Shown here one piece after another: positions 1 through 6,032 of a stretch of DNA of 15,085 nt; within the stretch, counting starts at the first letter, position 1; each line of letters opens with the position of its first letter. The stretch lies in assembly GCA_023257915.1 (NCBI GenBank), contig JALRBB010000229.1, positions 1 through 15,085 on the forward strand, written 5' to 3'. A program made the translations under genes and the position numbers. Under the pieces are notes generated by a model. That model was given only the letters and a program-made list of their open reading frames with translations. It searched no databases and was not told where the DNA came from. Origin of the DNA: Quisquiliibacterium sp. (lineage in GTDB: Bacteria > Pseudomonadota > Gammaproteobacteria > Burkholderiales > Burkholderiaceae_E).

Positions 1-1
1 G

Positions 2-364
2 ATCGTCACCGGCCTGTTCGTTGCGATCTCGATGTGTACCGGCGGCGGTGCCTGGGACAACGCGAAGAAGTACATCGAGGAAGGCAACCATGGCGGCAAG
101 GGGTCCGACGCGCACAAGGCGGCGGTCACCGGTGACACCGTCGGCGATCCGTACAAGGACACTGCCGGCCCGGCTGTCAATCCGCTGATCAAGATCATCA
201 ACATCGTCGCGCTGCTACTGGTGCCGCTTATGGGGGTAGTCCACGGCGGCAAGCCGGGTACGCCGGCCAAGCATGGCGCCGCAGAACCGGTGGCGATCAC
301 TGCATCGGCCAGCGCACCGGCAACCGCGCCGATCAGCGCCCCCTCGGCCTCGGTGAAAAACTGA
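2..364 (+). CDS. hppA: Membrane-bound H+-translocating pyrophosphatase, C-terminal fragment
   Basis: This is the 3' end of a gene that begins left of the window; the frame is open from base 2 and about 120 residues are visible. The family couples pyrophosphate hydrolysis to proton pumping across the inner membrane through about 16 transmembrane helices. The fragment carries the conserved late cytoplasmic region [12 protein letters not shown], then [28 protein letters not shown], whose Asp and Lys residues belong to the pyrophosphate/Mg site, and then the last helix ([23 protein letters not shown]). The TAGPAVNP form is typical of K+-independent H+-PPases, whereas K+-dependent enzymes usually read TSGPS.N; this is family knowledge applied here, and the key Lys/Thr region is outside the window. 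After the last helix there is an unusual tail of about 45 residues rich in Ala, Pro and Ser. The identification is secure. Confidence 0.93.
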   Translation: MVTGLFVAISMCTGGGAWDNAKKYIEEGNHGGKGSDAHKAAVTGDTVGDPYKDTAGPAVNPLIKIINIVALLLVPLMGVVHGGKPGTPAKHGAAEPVAITASASAPATAPISAPSASVKN

Positions 365-375
365 ACGGGCCCAAA

Positions 376-420
376 CAACGGTGGTCCTGACCACCGGTTG
401 CAGCGGCCGCCTAGCGGCTG
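376..420. other. Two stem-loops in the hppA 3' region
   Basis: Two inverted repeats lie just after the hppA stop codon. The first pairs 379-386 (CGGTGGTC) with 389-396 (GACCACCG) around two bases and extends to 376-400 if one base is bulged. The second pairs 404-410 with 414-420 (core GCCGC/GCGGC, loop CTA, one G-T pair). Neither has a T tract. They may protect the 3' end of the hppA mRNA or help termination together with the larger hairpin that follows. Confidence 0.5.
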
Positions 421-423
421 ACT

Positions 424-466
424 GCCAATGACGCAGGGGCGCCTTCGGGCGCCCTTCGTCATTGGC
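424..466 (+). terminator. Long TTCG-loop hairpin, probable hppA terminator
   Basis: A perfect 10-bp outer stem pairs GCCAATGACG (424-433) with CGTCATTGGC (457-466). A perfect 7-bp inner stem pairs GGGCGCC (437-443) with GGCGCCC (448-454), closed by a TTCG tetraloop (444-447). The two stems are joined by an A-T and a G-T pair with C434 bulged. There is no T tract after it, so it is either a non-canonical terminator or a 3'-end stabiliser. Because it is symmetrical it could act in both directions. Its position between hppA and the next gene fits termination. Confidence 0.65.
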
Positions 467-536
467 GGGCCGGTTTCGGGCATCTGTGCAGACCCAGGTT
501 TGGCGTCTCTCCTCCCGTCTCTCCCGCCGTATCTCC

Positions 537-561
537 TATACTCGGCGACATCTACAAGGAG
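537..561 (+). promoter_or_regulatory. Possible -10 element and ribosome binding site of the SDR gene
   Basis: TATACT at 537-542 is a good -10 hexamer, but no convincing -35 lies 16-18 bp upstream in the pyrimidine-rich stretch at 500-530. AAGGAG at 556-561 is a clear Shine-Dalgarno sequence. It lies 6 nt from the ATG at 568 and only 3 nt from the ATG at 565, which favours the second start. Confidence 0.4.
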
Positions 562-567
562 CTCATG

Positions 568-1332
568 ATGGATCTGAAAGGTAATGTCGTCCTCGTTACT
601 GGCGGCGCATCCGGTCTCGGCGGCGCCACCTCCAAGTCGATCGTCGACGCCGGCGGCAAGGTGTTAATCGCCGACGTGAACGCAACGCTTGGCGAGTCGT
701 ATGCGAAGGAGCTCGGTCAGAGCGCCCGCTTCGTCAAATGCGATGTCACCTCCGAGGCCGATGGACAGGCAGCAGTCGCTGCAGCTTGCGAAATGGGCAC
801 CTTGGTCGGTCTGGTCAACTGCGCCGGGGTCGGGGGTGCGAACAAGACGGTCGGCCGCGACGGCCCGCATCCGCTGGCCGCCTTCGCGCGTGTGATCAAC
901 ATCAATCTGATCGGAAGCTTCAACATGATCCGCCTGGCGGCGGCGGCCATGTGCGCAAACTCCCCTAATGCAGAAGGCGAGCGCGGGGTAATCATCAACA
1001 CGGCGTCGGTGGCCGCGTTCGATGGTCAGATCGGGCAGGCCGCATATTCGGCGTCCAAGGGTGGCATCGTCGGCATGACGCTGCCGATCGCCCGCGATTT
1101 GTCTCGTGACGGAGTCCGCGTCAACACGATCGCTCCGGGGCTGTTCCTGACGCCGCTGTTGCAGGGCCTGCCACCCGCTGCACAGGAATCACTCGGCAAG
1201 CAGGTGCCCTTCCCTCCGCGCCTGGGCAGACCGAACGAATACGCGCTGCTGGTCGGCCAAATCTTTGCCAACCCGATGCTCAACGGAGAAACGATCCGTC
1301 TGGACGGCGCGATCCGGATGGCACCGAAGTGA
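568..1332 (+). CDS. Short-chain dehydrogenase, 3-hydroxyacyl-CoA dehydrogenase type 2-like
   Basis: This 254-residue classical SDR is a cytosolic NAD(P)-dependent oxidoreductase. The cofactor motif TGGASGLGG lies at residues 11-19, the Asp after the second strand (IAD, about 36) suggests NAD preference, and NCAG is at 84-87. The catalytic set is N113 (NINLIG), S147 ([14 protein letters not shown]), Y160 and K164 (YSASK). The [19 protein letters not shown] segment and the overall length match type 2 3-hydroxyacyl-CoA dehydrogenases (HSD17B10-like), used in fatty acid or branched-chain acyl-CoA oxidation; the exact substrate cannot be read from sequence. The start at 568 was chosen over the adjacent ATG at 565 because of the Shine-Dalgarno spacing. 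It is the first gene of a same-strand run with the KTSC gene and earP, separated from the former by 34 bp. Confidence 0.88.
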   Translation: MDLKGNVVLVTGGASGLGGATSKSIVDAGGKVLIADVNATLGESYAKELGQSARFVKCDVTSEADGQAAVAAACEMGTLVGLVNCAGVGGANKTVGRDGPHPLAAFARVININLIGSFNMIRLAAAAMCANSPNAEGERGVIINTASVAAFDGQIGQAAYSASKGGIVGMTLPIARDLSRDGVRVNTIAPGLFLTPLLQGLPPAAQESLGKQVPFPPRLGRPNEYALLVGQIFANPMLNGETIRLDGAIRMAPK

Positions 1333-1366
1333 TGAGCCCGGCGAACCGGCGACGCGAGATCCTGTG

Positions 1367-1654
1367 ATGGAGCGCAAAGTGCTGCGCGGCGGCAAGCTGG
1401 CCGCCGGCTCCTACGACGAGCGCAACCAGCAGTTGCTGCTCGAGTTCGTCGACGGTTCGCGCCGGCAATACAAGGGTGTTCCCGGCGAAGTCTGGCGCCG
1501 CCTGCTGGCGGCTCCGAACCCCGGAAGCTTCTTCGAGGACCGGATCGCCGACGAGTATCCGAACCAGCCGGCGGGCGCGGTGCAGCAGGATCAGGCGAAG
1601 GCTCGCCTGGATGCACTGTTCGGCCCGTCGCCTGGACAGTCCTCGGATCAGTGA
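1367..1654 (+). CDS. KTSC-domain small protein
   Basis: This is a 95-residue protein. Residues about 10-65 match the KTSC domain pattern: a Gly/Ser-Tyr-Asp turn (AAGSYDE), two short strands (LLLEFVDGSRRQYKGVP), then a helix and the ending GSFFEDRIADEYP. KTSC domains are small and of unknown function; some are related to a C-terminal region of lysyl-tRNA synthetase. The C-terminal 30 residues (QDQAKARLDALFGPSPG) look polar and flexible. The ATG at 1367 was chosen because it directly precedes the conserved part; a GTG at 1364 is adjacent and the longer open frame upstream overlaps the SDR gene. No strong ribosome binding site is seen, so translation may be coupled to the upstream gene. It lies between the SDR gene and earP. 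The domain call is fairly sure; the function is unknown. Confidence 0.75.
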   Translation: MERKVLRGGKLAAGSYDERNQQLLLEFVDGSRRQYKGVPGEVWRRLLAAPNPGSFFEDRIADEYPNQPAGAVQQDQAKARLDALFGPSPGQSSDQ

Positions 1655-1671
1655 CGCGCAATCGCGCGTCG
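1652..1671 (+). other. Stem-loop starting in the KTSC stop codon
   Basis: GACGCGC (1653-1659) pairs perfectly with GCGCGTC (1664-1670) around an AATC loop, and T1652-G1671 can add a wobble pair. It begins inside the TGA stop of the KTSC gene and ends 7 nt before the GGAGG of earP. There is no T tract, so it may modulate earP translation or mRNA processing rather than terminate. Confidence 0.45.
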
Positions 1672-1690
1672 CGGTGCCGGAGGGTTGACG

Positions 1691-2872
1691 GTGCTGAACC
1701 TTCCTTTCCGCTTTCATCTCTATTGCAAGGTTGTCGACAACCTCGGCGATGCTGGCGTGACCTGGAGACTGGCGCGCCAGTTGGCGAGTGAGCATCGTCT
1801 CGAGGTGCATCTTTTCATTGACGCACCCGATACGTTGGCGCTAATCGTCCCGAACGCTCGAGCCGGCGCGATGCTCGATGGAGTCCGCATCGAACACTGG
1901 GATGTCGCCGCGCCGCCCCGGGACCCGGGCACCGTGATCGTGTCCGCCTTCGGGTGCGAGCTGCCTCCGGCGACGCGTGCAGCCATCGCGAGCCAGCCAG
2001 GCGTCCTGTGGATCAACCTTGAATATCTCAGCGCCGAGGGCTGGATCGACGAGTGCCACCGGCTGGTGTCACGCAAGCCTTCCGATGGCGCCGTCGAGCA
2101 CTTCTTCTATCCCGGCTTTAGCAAGGCAAGCGGCGGACTGCTGCGCGAAGCCACCCTGCTGAACCAGCGTAATGCGTTCCTCGACGAGGATTGCGCCACG
2201 CGATGGCTGAACGAGCTGGGCATCGGCGCGCTGCCCGGTGAGCGTCGGATTTCGCTGTTTTGCTACCCGAATGCACCGATCGCCGATTGGTTGTCACTGA
2301 TCGCCGAATCGAAGCGACCGACCCGTGTTCTGGTCGCACAGGGTGTCGCGAGCGAGGCATTGCAGCGTTTCAGCGGCATGCACCTCAAACCGGGTGATCG
2401 CATCGAGCGAGGCGCGCTGTCGCTCGAATGCTACGCCCTGCTCGCGCAGCCGCAATTCGATCGCCTGTTATGGAGCTGCGATCTGAACCTTGTGCGAGGC
2501 GAGGATTCCTGGGTGCGGGCAATCTGGGCAGGCCGACCGCTTATTTGGCAACCGTACCAGCAGGCAGACCAGGCGCATCGACCGAAACTGGAGGCATTCC
2601 TAGCCAGGCTGACAGGTGGAGATGATCGGACGCCCTCACTTGACGCGGCATTGCGCGATACCGAGCATAAGCAGGCGGCACAGGCCGCGATGGCGATGAT
2701 GCGAGCCTGGGACGGCGACGGCGAACTTCAACAGTGCTGGCCGGCGTATGAGGCCTGCCTGCCTGCGATCGCCAGGCTGCATCGCCAGCTGAGTGACGAT
2801 CTTTCCCGGCAGCCCGACCTTTGCTCGCAACTGCTGGCTTACTGCCAGCAAGAACTCTCCAGGGGTGACTGA
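1691..2872 (+). CDS. earP: EF-P arginine rhamnosyltransferase EarP
   Basis: EarP transfers rhamnose from dTDP-beta-L-rhamnose to Arg32 of elongation factor P in the cytosol; it is an inverting GT-B glycosyltransferase (formerly DUF2331). From the GTG start the protein has 393 residues, the usual family length. The N-terminal motif YCKVVDNLGDAGVTWRLAR carries D16 and D20, corresponding to the aspartates needed for activity in characterised EarPs. The C-terminal nucleotide-sugar motif LNLVRGEDSWVRAIWAG (E271) and the IWQPYQQ segment are present. GTG at 1691 was chosen because GGAGG at 1679-1683 lies 7 nt away; the TTG at 1685 would be only 1 nt from it. The gene is followed by efp, its substrate, 157 bp downstream on the same strand, which strongly supports the assignment. 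Confidence 0.96.
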   Translation: MLNLPFRFHLYCKVVDNLGDAGVTWRLARQLASEHRLEVHLFIDAPDTLALIVPNARAGAMLDGVRIEHWDVAAPPRDPGTVIVSAFGCELPPATRAAIASQPGVLWINLEYLSAEGWIDECHRLVSRKPSDGAVEHFFYPGFSKASGGLLREATLLNQRNAFLDEDCATRWLNELGIGALPGERRISLFCYPNAPIADWLSLIAESKRPTRVLVAQGVASEALQRFSGMHLKPGDRIERGALSLECYALLAQPQFDRLLWSCDLNLVRGEDSWVRAIWAGRPLIWQPYQQADQAHRPKLEAFLARLTGGDDRTPSLDAALRDTEHKQAAQAAMAMMRAWDGDGELQQCWPAYEACLPAIARLHRQLSDDLSRQPDLCSQLLAYCQQELSRGD

Positions 2873-2877
2873 TCTGG

Positions 2878-2903
2878 TTGAAATTTCGCAGACACGCTAT
2901 AAT
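2878..2903 (+). promoter_or_regulatory. efp promoter (-10 consensus)
   Basis: TATAAT at 2898-2903 is a perfect -10 hexamer placed 26 bp after the earP stop. TTGAAA at 2878-2883 resembles a -35 but leaves a 14-bp spacer, which is short; TGGTTG at 2875-2880 gives 17 bp but a poor hexamer. Transcription would begin near 2910 and give efp a leader of about 120 nt, so efp can be expressed apart from earP. The leader is AT-richer than its surroundings, and I see no strong hairpin in it. Confidence 0.55.
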
Positions 2904-3029
2904 TTCCTGTTTTGTGTTTTTCGCGATTTCCAACTCATTGACGGTCATTTTGAACGCTAGTCAGTGGGCTGGAGAAGGCGTGCAACAGTCATCAGCAGCA
3001 ATCAGTCGTAGCAAACAGGAAATTCCCAG

Positions 3030-3593
3030 ATGAAGACCGCACAGGAACTGCGATCCGGCAATGTCGTAATGATCGGCAAGGATCCGATGGTCGTTCTCAA
3101 GGCCGACTACAACAAGTCTGGCCGGAACGCCGCCGTCGTCAAAATGAAACTCAAGAACCTGCTGAACAATTCCGGCACCGAGACCGTCTACAAGGCCGAC
3201 GAGAAATTCGACGTGCTGGTCCTCGACAAGAAGGAAGTCAGCTATTCGTATTTCGCCGATCCGATGTATGTGTTCATGGACGCCGAATATAACCAGTACG
3301 AAGTCGAGGCCGAATCGATGGCCGACGCGCTGAACTACCTGGACGACGGCATGACCTGCGAGGTCACCTTCTACGAAGGCCGGGCGATCTCGGTCGAGAT
3401 GCCCAACAGTGTCGTCCGTGAAGTCGAGTACACCGAACCGGCCGTCAAGGGCGACACCTCGGGCAAGGTCATGAAACCGGCCCGCATCAAGCCCACCGGC
3501 TTCGAGATCCCGGTACCCGCCTTCGTCGAGATTGGCGACAAGATCGAGATCGACACCCGCACCGCCGAGTACCGCAATCGCGTCAAGGGTTGA
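3030..3593 (+). CDS. efp: Translation elongation factor P (Arg32 type)
   Basis: EF-P binds between the P and E sites of stalled ribosomes and helps peptide bond formation at consecutive prolines. The 187-residue length is standard. The N-terminal KOW-like domain carries the modification loop [17 protein letters not shown] with Arg at position 32, the form that EarP rhamnosylates, instead of the Lys that EpmA modifies in E. coli. The middle and C-terminal OB domains follow, with the family ending [31 protein letters not shown] at 3017-3022 is a ribosome binding site about 8 nt before the ATG. The gene sits directly downstream of earP, has its own likely promoter, and overlaps the convergent receiver gene by 11 bp at its 3' end. 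Confidence 0.98.
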   Translation: MKTAQELRSGNVVMIGKDPMVVLKADYNKSGRNAAVVKMKLKNLLNNSGTETVYKADEKFDVLVLDKKEVSYSYFADPMYVFMDAEYNQYEVEAESMADALNYLDDGMTCEVTFYEGRAISVEMPNSVVREVEYTEPAVKGDTSGKVMKPARIKPTGFEIPVPAFVEIGDKIEIDTRTAEYRNRVKG

Positions 3594-4473
3594 GTTCAAG
3601 CCCGGCCGGCGATGTGCCGGCCTTTTTGCGCAGTAGACGCCACAGGGTATCGCGCAGCGACGGCAGCATCACTGGCTTGACCAGGTAGCCGTCGCAACCG
3701 GCCAGCGCGCCGCGAACCAGGTCTAGCGGCGCGGATCGGCCGCTCAGGATCACAACCGGAGGCCGACTCGAGCGCGGCCAGCGCTTGATCGAACGCGCAA
3801 GCCGGAGACCATCCTCCCCGGGCATCGCCACGTCCACCAGCACCAGATCGAAAGCCTCGCTGCGCAAGGCTTCGCGGGCCGCCGGCGCACTGGCGACAGC
3901 CAGGCTGTCCAGTCCGATACGCTGCAACGTCATCGCAAGACTGGATCGGATCGCCGCACTATCATCCACGATCAGCACGCGCGGGCGCTCTTTCTTCGAG
4001 ACCACTGGGCCGTGCAGCGCCGCACCAGCAGTCCGCTCGAGGGCGGACCGAGCCTGTCCAGGATCGATGCCCGGCACACGGTTTTCATCGACGAACCGAT
4101 TGAGCGTACCCACCAGGTGCATCGTGAACGCGCTTTTGAGCAAATCGTCGCGACCGCGAAGATCATCGTCACGCCGCCCCACCTTGACGACCGCACCGCT
4201 GCGCGGCAAGCGCCCGAGCGTGGATGCAATCAGCGGACCTTCGCGAACCGTCATGTCGATCAGCGCGATCTCGAAATCTCCAAAGCCGCGATGTTCGGCC
4301 AGCACGTACTGATAGCGGTTGTGACGCGTATGCCTGAGCACGATCTCGGCGAGGCGCTGAAGGCGATCGGTAAAGCCAAACACCGCTACCCGAAACAACG
4401 GTCTAGGATCGATGGCGGCCCGGGCTTGCGCAAGGCTCGATTGACGAATGCCCATGAGGCAGGATTCTACCAA
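3583..4473 (-). CDS. Tandem receiver protein: degenerate plus canonical REC domain
   Basis: This 296-residue protein has no recognisable output domain. The C-terminal part (about 164-285) is a canonical receiver domain: acidic pair D170/D171 ([11 protein letters not shown]), phosphoacceptor D214 ([14 protein letters not shown]), S244 (VILSGRS) and K266 (GYLVKPV). The N-terminal part (about 28-130) has the alternating hydrophobic strand pattern of a receiver ([32 protein letters not shown]) but lacks the acidic pair and a clear switch Lys, so I infer a pseudo-receiver. The start used is TTG at 4473, 7 nt after a GAGGG Shine-Dalgarno; ATG at 4455 is an alternative without one. The partner kinase is not in the neighbourhood. 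The gene is convergent with efp and divergent from argD. A single-domain-like adaptor role is possible; the function is unknown. Confidence 0.82.
   Translation of the reverse strand: MVESCLMGIRQSSLAQARAAIDPRPLFRVAVFGFTDRLQRLAEIVLRHTRHNRYQYVLAEHRGFGDFEIALIDMTVREGPLIASTLGRLPRSGAVVKVGRRDDDLRGRDDLLKSAFTMHLVGTLNRFVDENRVPGIDPGQARSALERTAGAALHGPVVSKKERPRVLIVDDSAAIRSSLAMTLQRIGLDSLAVASAPAAREALRSEAFDLVLVDVAMPGEDGLRLARSIKRWPRSSRPPVVILSGRSAPLDLVRGALAGCDGYLVKPVMLPSLRDTLWRLLRKKAGTSPAGLELNP
3604..3627 (+). terminator. Intrinsic terminator of efp
   Basis: GGCCGGC (3604-3610) pairs perfectly with GCCGGCC (3616-3622) around a GATGT loop and is followed by TTTTT (3623-3627). This is a textbook intrinsic terminator for the + strand, 10 bp after the efp stop. 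It lies within the 3' coding end of the convergent minus-strand gene, so it also encodes residues of that protein. Confidence 0.92.
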
Positions 4474-4529
4474 TGCACCGCCCTCAAACCGTGCAATACT
4501 TTGTCGGAAAAATTGTTTGCTGCCAACGG

Positions 4530-4558
4530 CTTACAACGCTTTTCTCAGACCTGTTCAA
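4530..4558 (-). promoter_or_regulatory. Possible promoter of the tandem receiver gene
   Basis: Read on the minus strand, TTGAAC (4558-4553) and TGTAAG (4535-4530) are separated by 17 bp; each matches four of six consensus bases. Transcription would begin about 50 nt upstream of the TTG start. It is a moderate match with no independent support. Confidence 0.35.
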
Positions 4559-4625
4559 GAATTTCTGAGGCAATCAGCCTGCTTGCTCGGGCGAAAGCTG
4601 TGTCCGTCGCGGGTCAAGCCCCGCA

Positions 4626-4654
4626 TTTCGCGCTTCGCGGGATTCCAATACAAT
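4626..4654 (+). promoter_or_regulatory. Possible promoter of the argD leader
   Basis: TACAAT at 4649-4654 matches five of six -10 bases. The hexamer 17 bp upstream (TTTCGC, 4626-4631) is a poor -35. The predicted first base is 4660 or 4661, right at the ATG of the short arginine-rich ORF, which would make that message leaderless or nearly so. Confidence 0.35.
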
Positions 4655-4659
4655 CAGTC

Positions 4660-4713
4660 ATGCGTCGCGACCATGTCCGCGACGCGCGCAACGATGTGTC
4701 AGCCAGACGATGA
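4660..4713 (+). CDS. Candidate arginine-rich leader peptide upstream of argD
   Basis: A short ORF encodes MRRDHVRDARNDVSARR. Six of its 17 residues are arginine, with codons CGT, CGC, CGC, CGC, AGA and CGA; the last two form an Arg-Arg pair just before the TGA stop. It lies 110 bp upstream of argD on the same strand and is followed after 28 bp by an intrinsic terminator. This is the layout of an amino-acid attenuator, where scarce charged Arg-tRNA would stall the ribosome on the leader. Against it, there is no Shine-Dalgarno before the ATG, Arg codons are common in GC-rich DNA, and part of the codons lie in a palindromic stem (4662-4669/4678-4685). An overlapping frame starting at 4673 encodes a less arginine-rich peptide. 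This call is an inference. Confidence 0.4.
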   Translation: MRRDHVRDARNDVSARR

Positions 4714-4772
4714 GGCTGACTGACGCGTGCGATGCCAAGCGACGGCGGCGCGATGCCGCCGTTTTCGTTTTT
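4661..4772 (+). promoter_or_regulatory. Structured argD leader, candidate attenuator or small RNA
   Basis: The predicted transcript of about 112 nt holds three stems. Stem 1 is GCGTCGCG (4662-4669) with CGCGACGC (4678-4685). Stem 2 is GTCAGCC (4698-4704) with GGCTGAC (4714-4720), and the leader stop codon lies at the end of its loop. Stem 3 is the terminator at 4742-4762. An alternative stem, GCGATGCC (4729-4736) with GGCGGCGC (4744-4751), has one mismatch and one G-T pair, and it would sequester the 5' arm of the terminator, so an antiterminated state is possible. Otherwise the element may be an independent small RNA. Confidence 0.4.
4742..4772 (+). terminator. Intrinsic terminator upstream of argD
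   Basis: ACGGCGGC (4742-4749) pairs perfectly with GCCGCCGT (4755-4762) around GCGAT, followed by TTTCGTTTTT (4763-4772). It points along the + strand, 50 bp before the argD start. The nearest + strand gene upstream, efp, already has its own terminator more than 1.1 kb away, so this one must end a transcript that starts in the intergenic region. Confidence 0.82.
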
Positions 4773-4822
4773 CTCGACTGACCCGACCAACAGACTGTCC
4801 TGGAATTGCAGCGGAGAATCTG

Positions 4823-6016
4823 ATGAATGCGCCCTCGCCCCTGATGTCCACCTATCTGCAGCAGCCAGTGGTTTTCACCCACGGCGACGGAGTCTGGCTG
4901 TTCGATACGCTTGGCAAGCGCTACCTGGACTGCCTGTCGGGCATCGCGGTCAACACCCTCGGACACAACCACCCGAAACTGGTTGCCGCGCTGCGCGAGC
5001 AGATCGGTCGGGTCATCCATGTCTCGAACCTGTTCGAGCATCCGTTGCGCGACGAGCTAGCCACGCTACTGATCGAACGCAGTTCGATGACGAATGTCTT
5101 CTTTTGCAACTCGGGGCTGGAGGCTAACGAGGCCGCCATCAAGATCGCGCGCAAGTACGGCCATGACCGCGGTATCGACCGGCCCGAGATCATCGTTTAC
5201 GAAAAGGCGTTTCACGGGCGCTCGCTCGCGACTCTGTCGGCGACTGCGGGCGCGAAGGTGCAAAAGGGTTTCGAGCCGCTGGTCGAGGGCTTCGTGCGCG
5301 CGCCACTGAACGATCTGGACGCACTTACCAGGATCGCGGCAGAACGCCCCAATGTGGTTGCGATCTTTATCGAGGCGATCCAGGGAGAGGGCGGCATCAA
5401 TCCTGCGCAGCAGGAGTACCTGCGGGCAGCCAGGGCACTGTGCGACCAAAAGGGCTGGCTGCTGATGATCGATGAGGTTCAGTGCGGCACCGGTCGCACT
5501 GGCAAGTGGTTCGCGCACCAGTGGGCTGGCGTGGTGCCCGACGTGATGCCACTGGCCAAGGGCTTGGGCTCGGGAGTGCCGATCGGCGCAGTCGTCGCGC
5601 ACGGGGCAGCAGCCAGGACCCTGACTCCGGGCACTCACGGCACCACCTTCGGCGGCAACCCTCTCGCGATGCGAGCAGGCATCACGACGATCCGGGTCAT
5701 GGAAGAGGACGGTCTGATCGCCAACGCGGCAGAAGTCGGCAAGTACCTGGCCGACGCCTTTGCGCGCGAACTCGGTGCACTAGAGGGCGTTCGCGACATC
5801 CGCGGTCGCGGCCTGATGCTGGGCATCGAGCTCGACCGTCCGTGCTCGGAACTGGTCAAGAGCTGTCTGGATGCTGGCGTCGTGCTGAACGTGACCGCCG
5901 ACACCGTGGTCCGGATGCTCCCTGCGCTGATCTTCGGCAAAGATCACGCCGATCTGCTGGTCGATCGCCTGGTGCCGCTGATCAAGGATCTGTTGTCGCG
6001 GCCAAAGTCCGCCTGA
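4823..6016 (+). CDS. argD: Acetylornithine aminotransferase
   Basis: ArgD transfers an amino group from glutamate to N-acetylglutamate semialdehyde to give N-acetylornithine, using pyridoxal phosphate in the cytosol. Members often also serve lysine synthesis (DapC activity). The 397-residue length is standard for this class III aminotransferase. Motifs seen are FCNSGLEANEAAIKIARK (95-111), FHGRSLATLSATA, the cofactor Asp D217 in MIDEVQCGTGRTGK, the Schiff-base Lys K246 in MPLAKGLGSGVPIG, and HGTTFGGNP (272-280). The start at ATG 4823 is set by GGAG (4813-4816) with a 6-nt spacer; a longer open frame from 4727 would run through the terminator and is unlikely. argF follows after 16 bp, so the two form an operon. 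A structured leader upstream may control both. Confidence 0.95.
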   Translation: MNAPSPLMSTYLQQPVVFTHGDGVWLFDTLGKRYLDCLSGIAVNTLGHNHPKLVAALREQIGRVIHVSNLFEHPLRDELATLLIERSSMTNVFFCNSGLEANEAAIKIARKYGHDRGIDRPEIIVYEKAFHGRSLATLSATAGAKVQKGFEPLVEGFVRAPLNDLDALTRIAAERPNVVAIFIEAIQGEGGINPAQQEYLRAARALCDQKGWLLMIDEVQCGTGRTGKWFAHQWAGVVPDVMPLAKGLGSGVPIGAVVAHGAAARTLTPGTHGTTFGGNPLAMRAGITTIRVMEEDGLIANAAEVGKYLADAFARELGALEGVRDIRGRGLMLGIELDRPCSELVKSCLDAGVVLNVTADTVVRMLPALIFGKDHADLLVDRLVPLIKDLLSRPKSA

Positions 6017-6032
6017 CCTCTGGAGCCCAGTG

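Noticed and set aside
2961..3599. 212-codon minus-strand frame opposite efp
   Set aside because: Its repetitive hydrophobic and acidic translation is the mirror of the efp codons; efp is certain.
4012..4713. 233-codon + strand frame opposite the receiver gene that runs into the leader
   Set aside because: Most of it is antisense to the tandem receiver gene and shows no domain. Only its last 17 codons were kept, as the candidate leader peptide.
4673..4723. Alternative short ORF in another frame overlapping the leader
   Set aside because: It has only one Arg, no ribosome binding site and no link with the downstream genes.
4727..4822. Upstream extension of argD from GTG 4727
   Set aside because: It would translate through the intrinsic terminator and add 32 residues absent from the family. 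ATG 4823 has a proper ribosome binding site.
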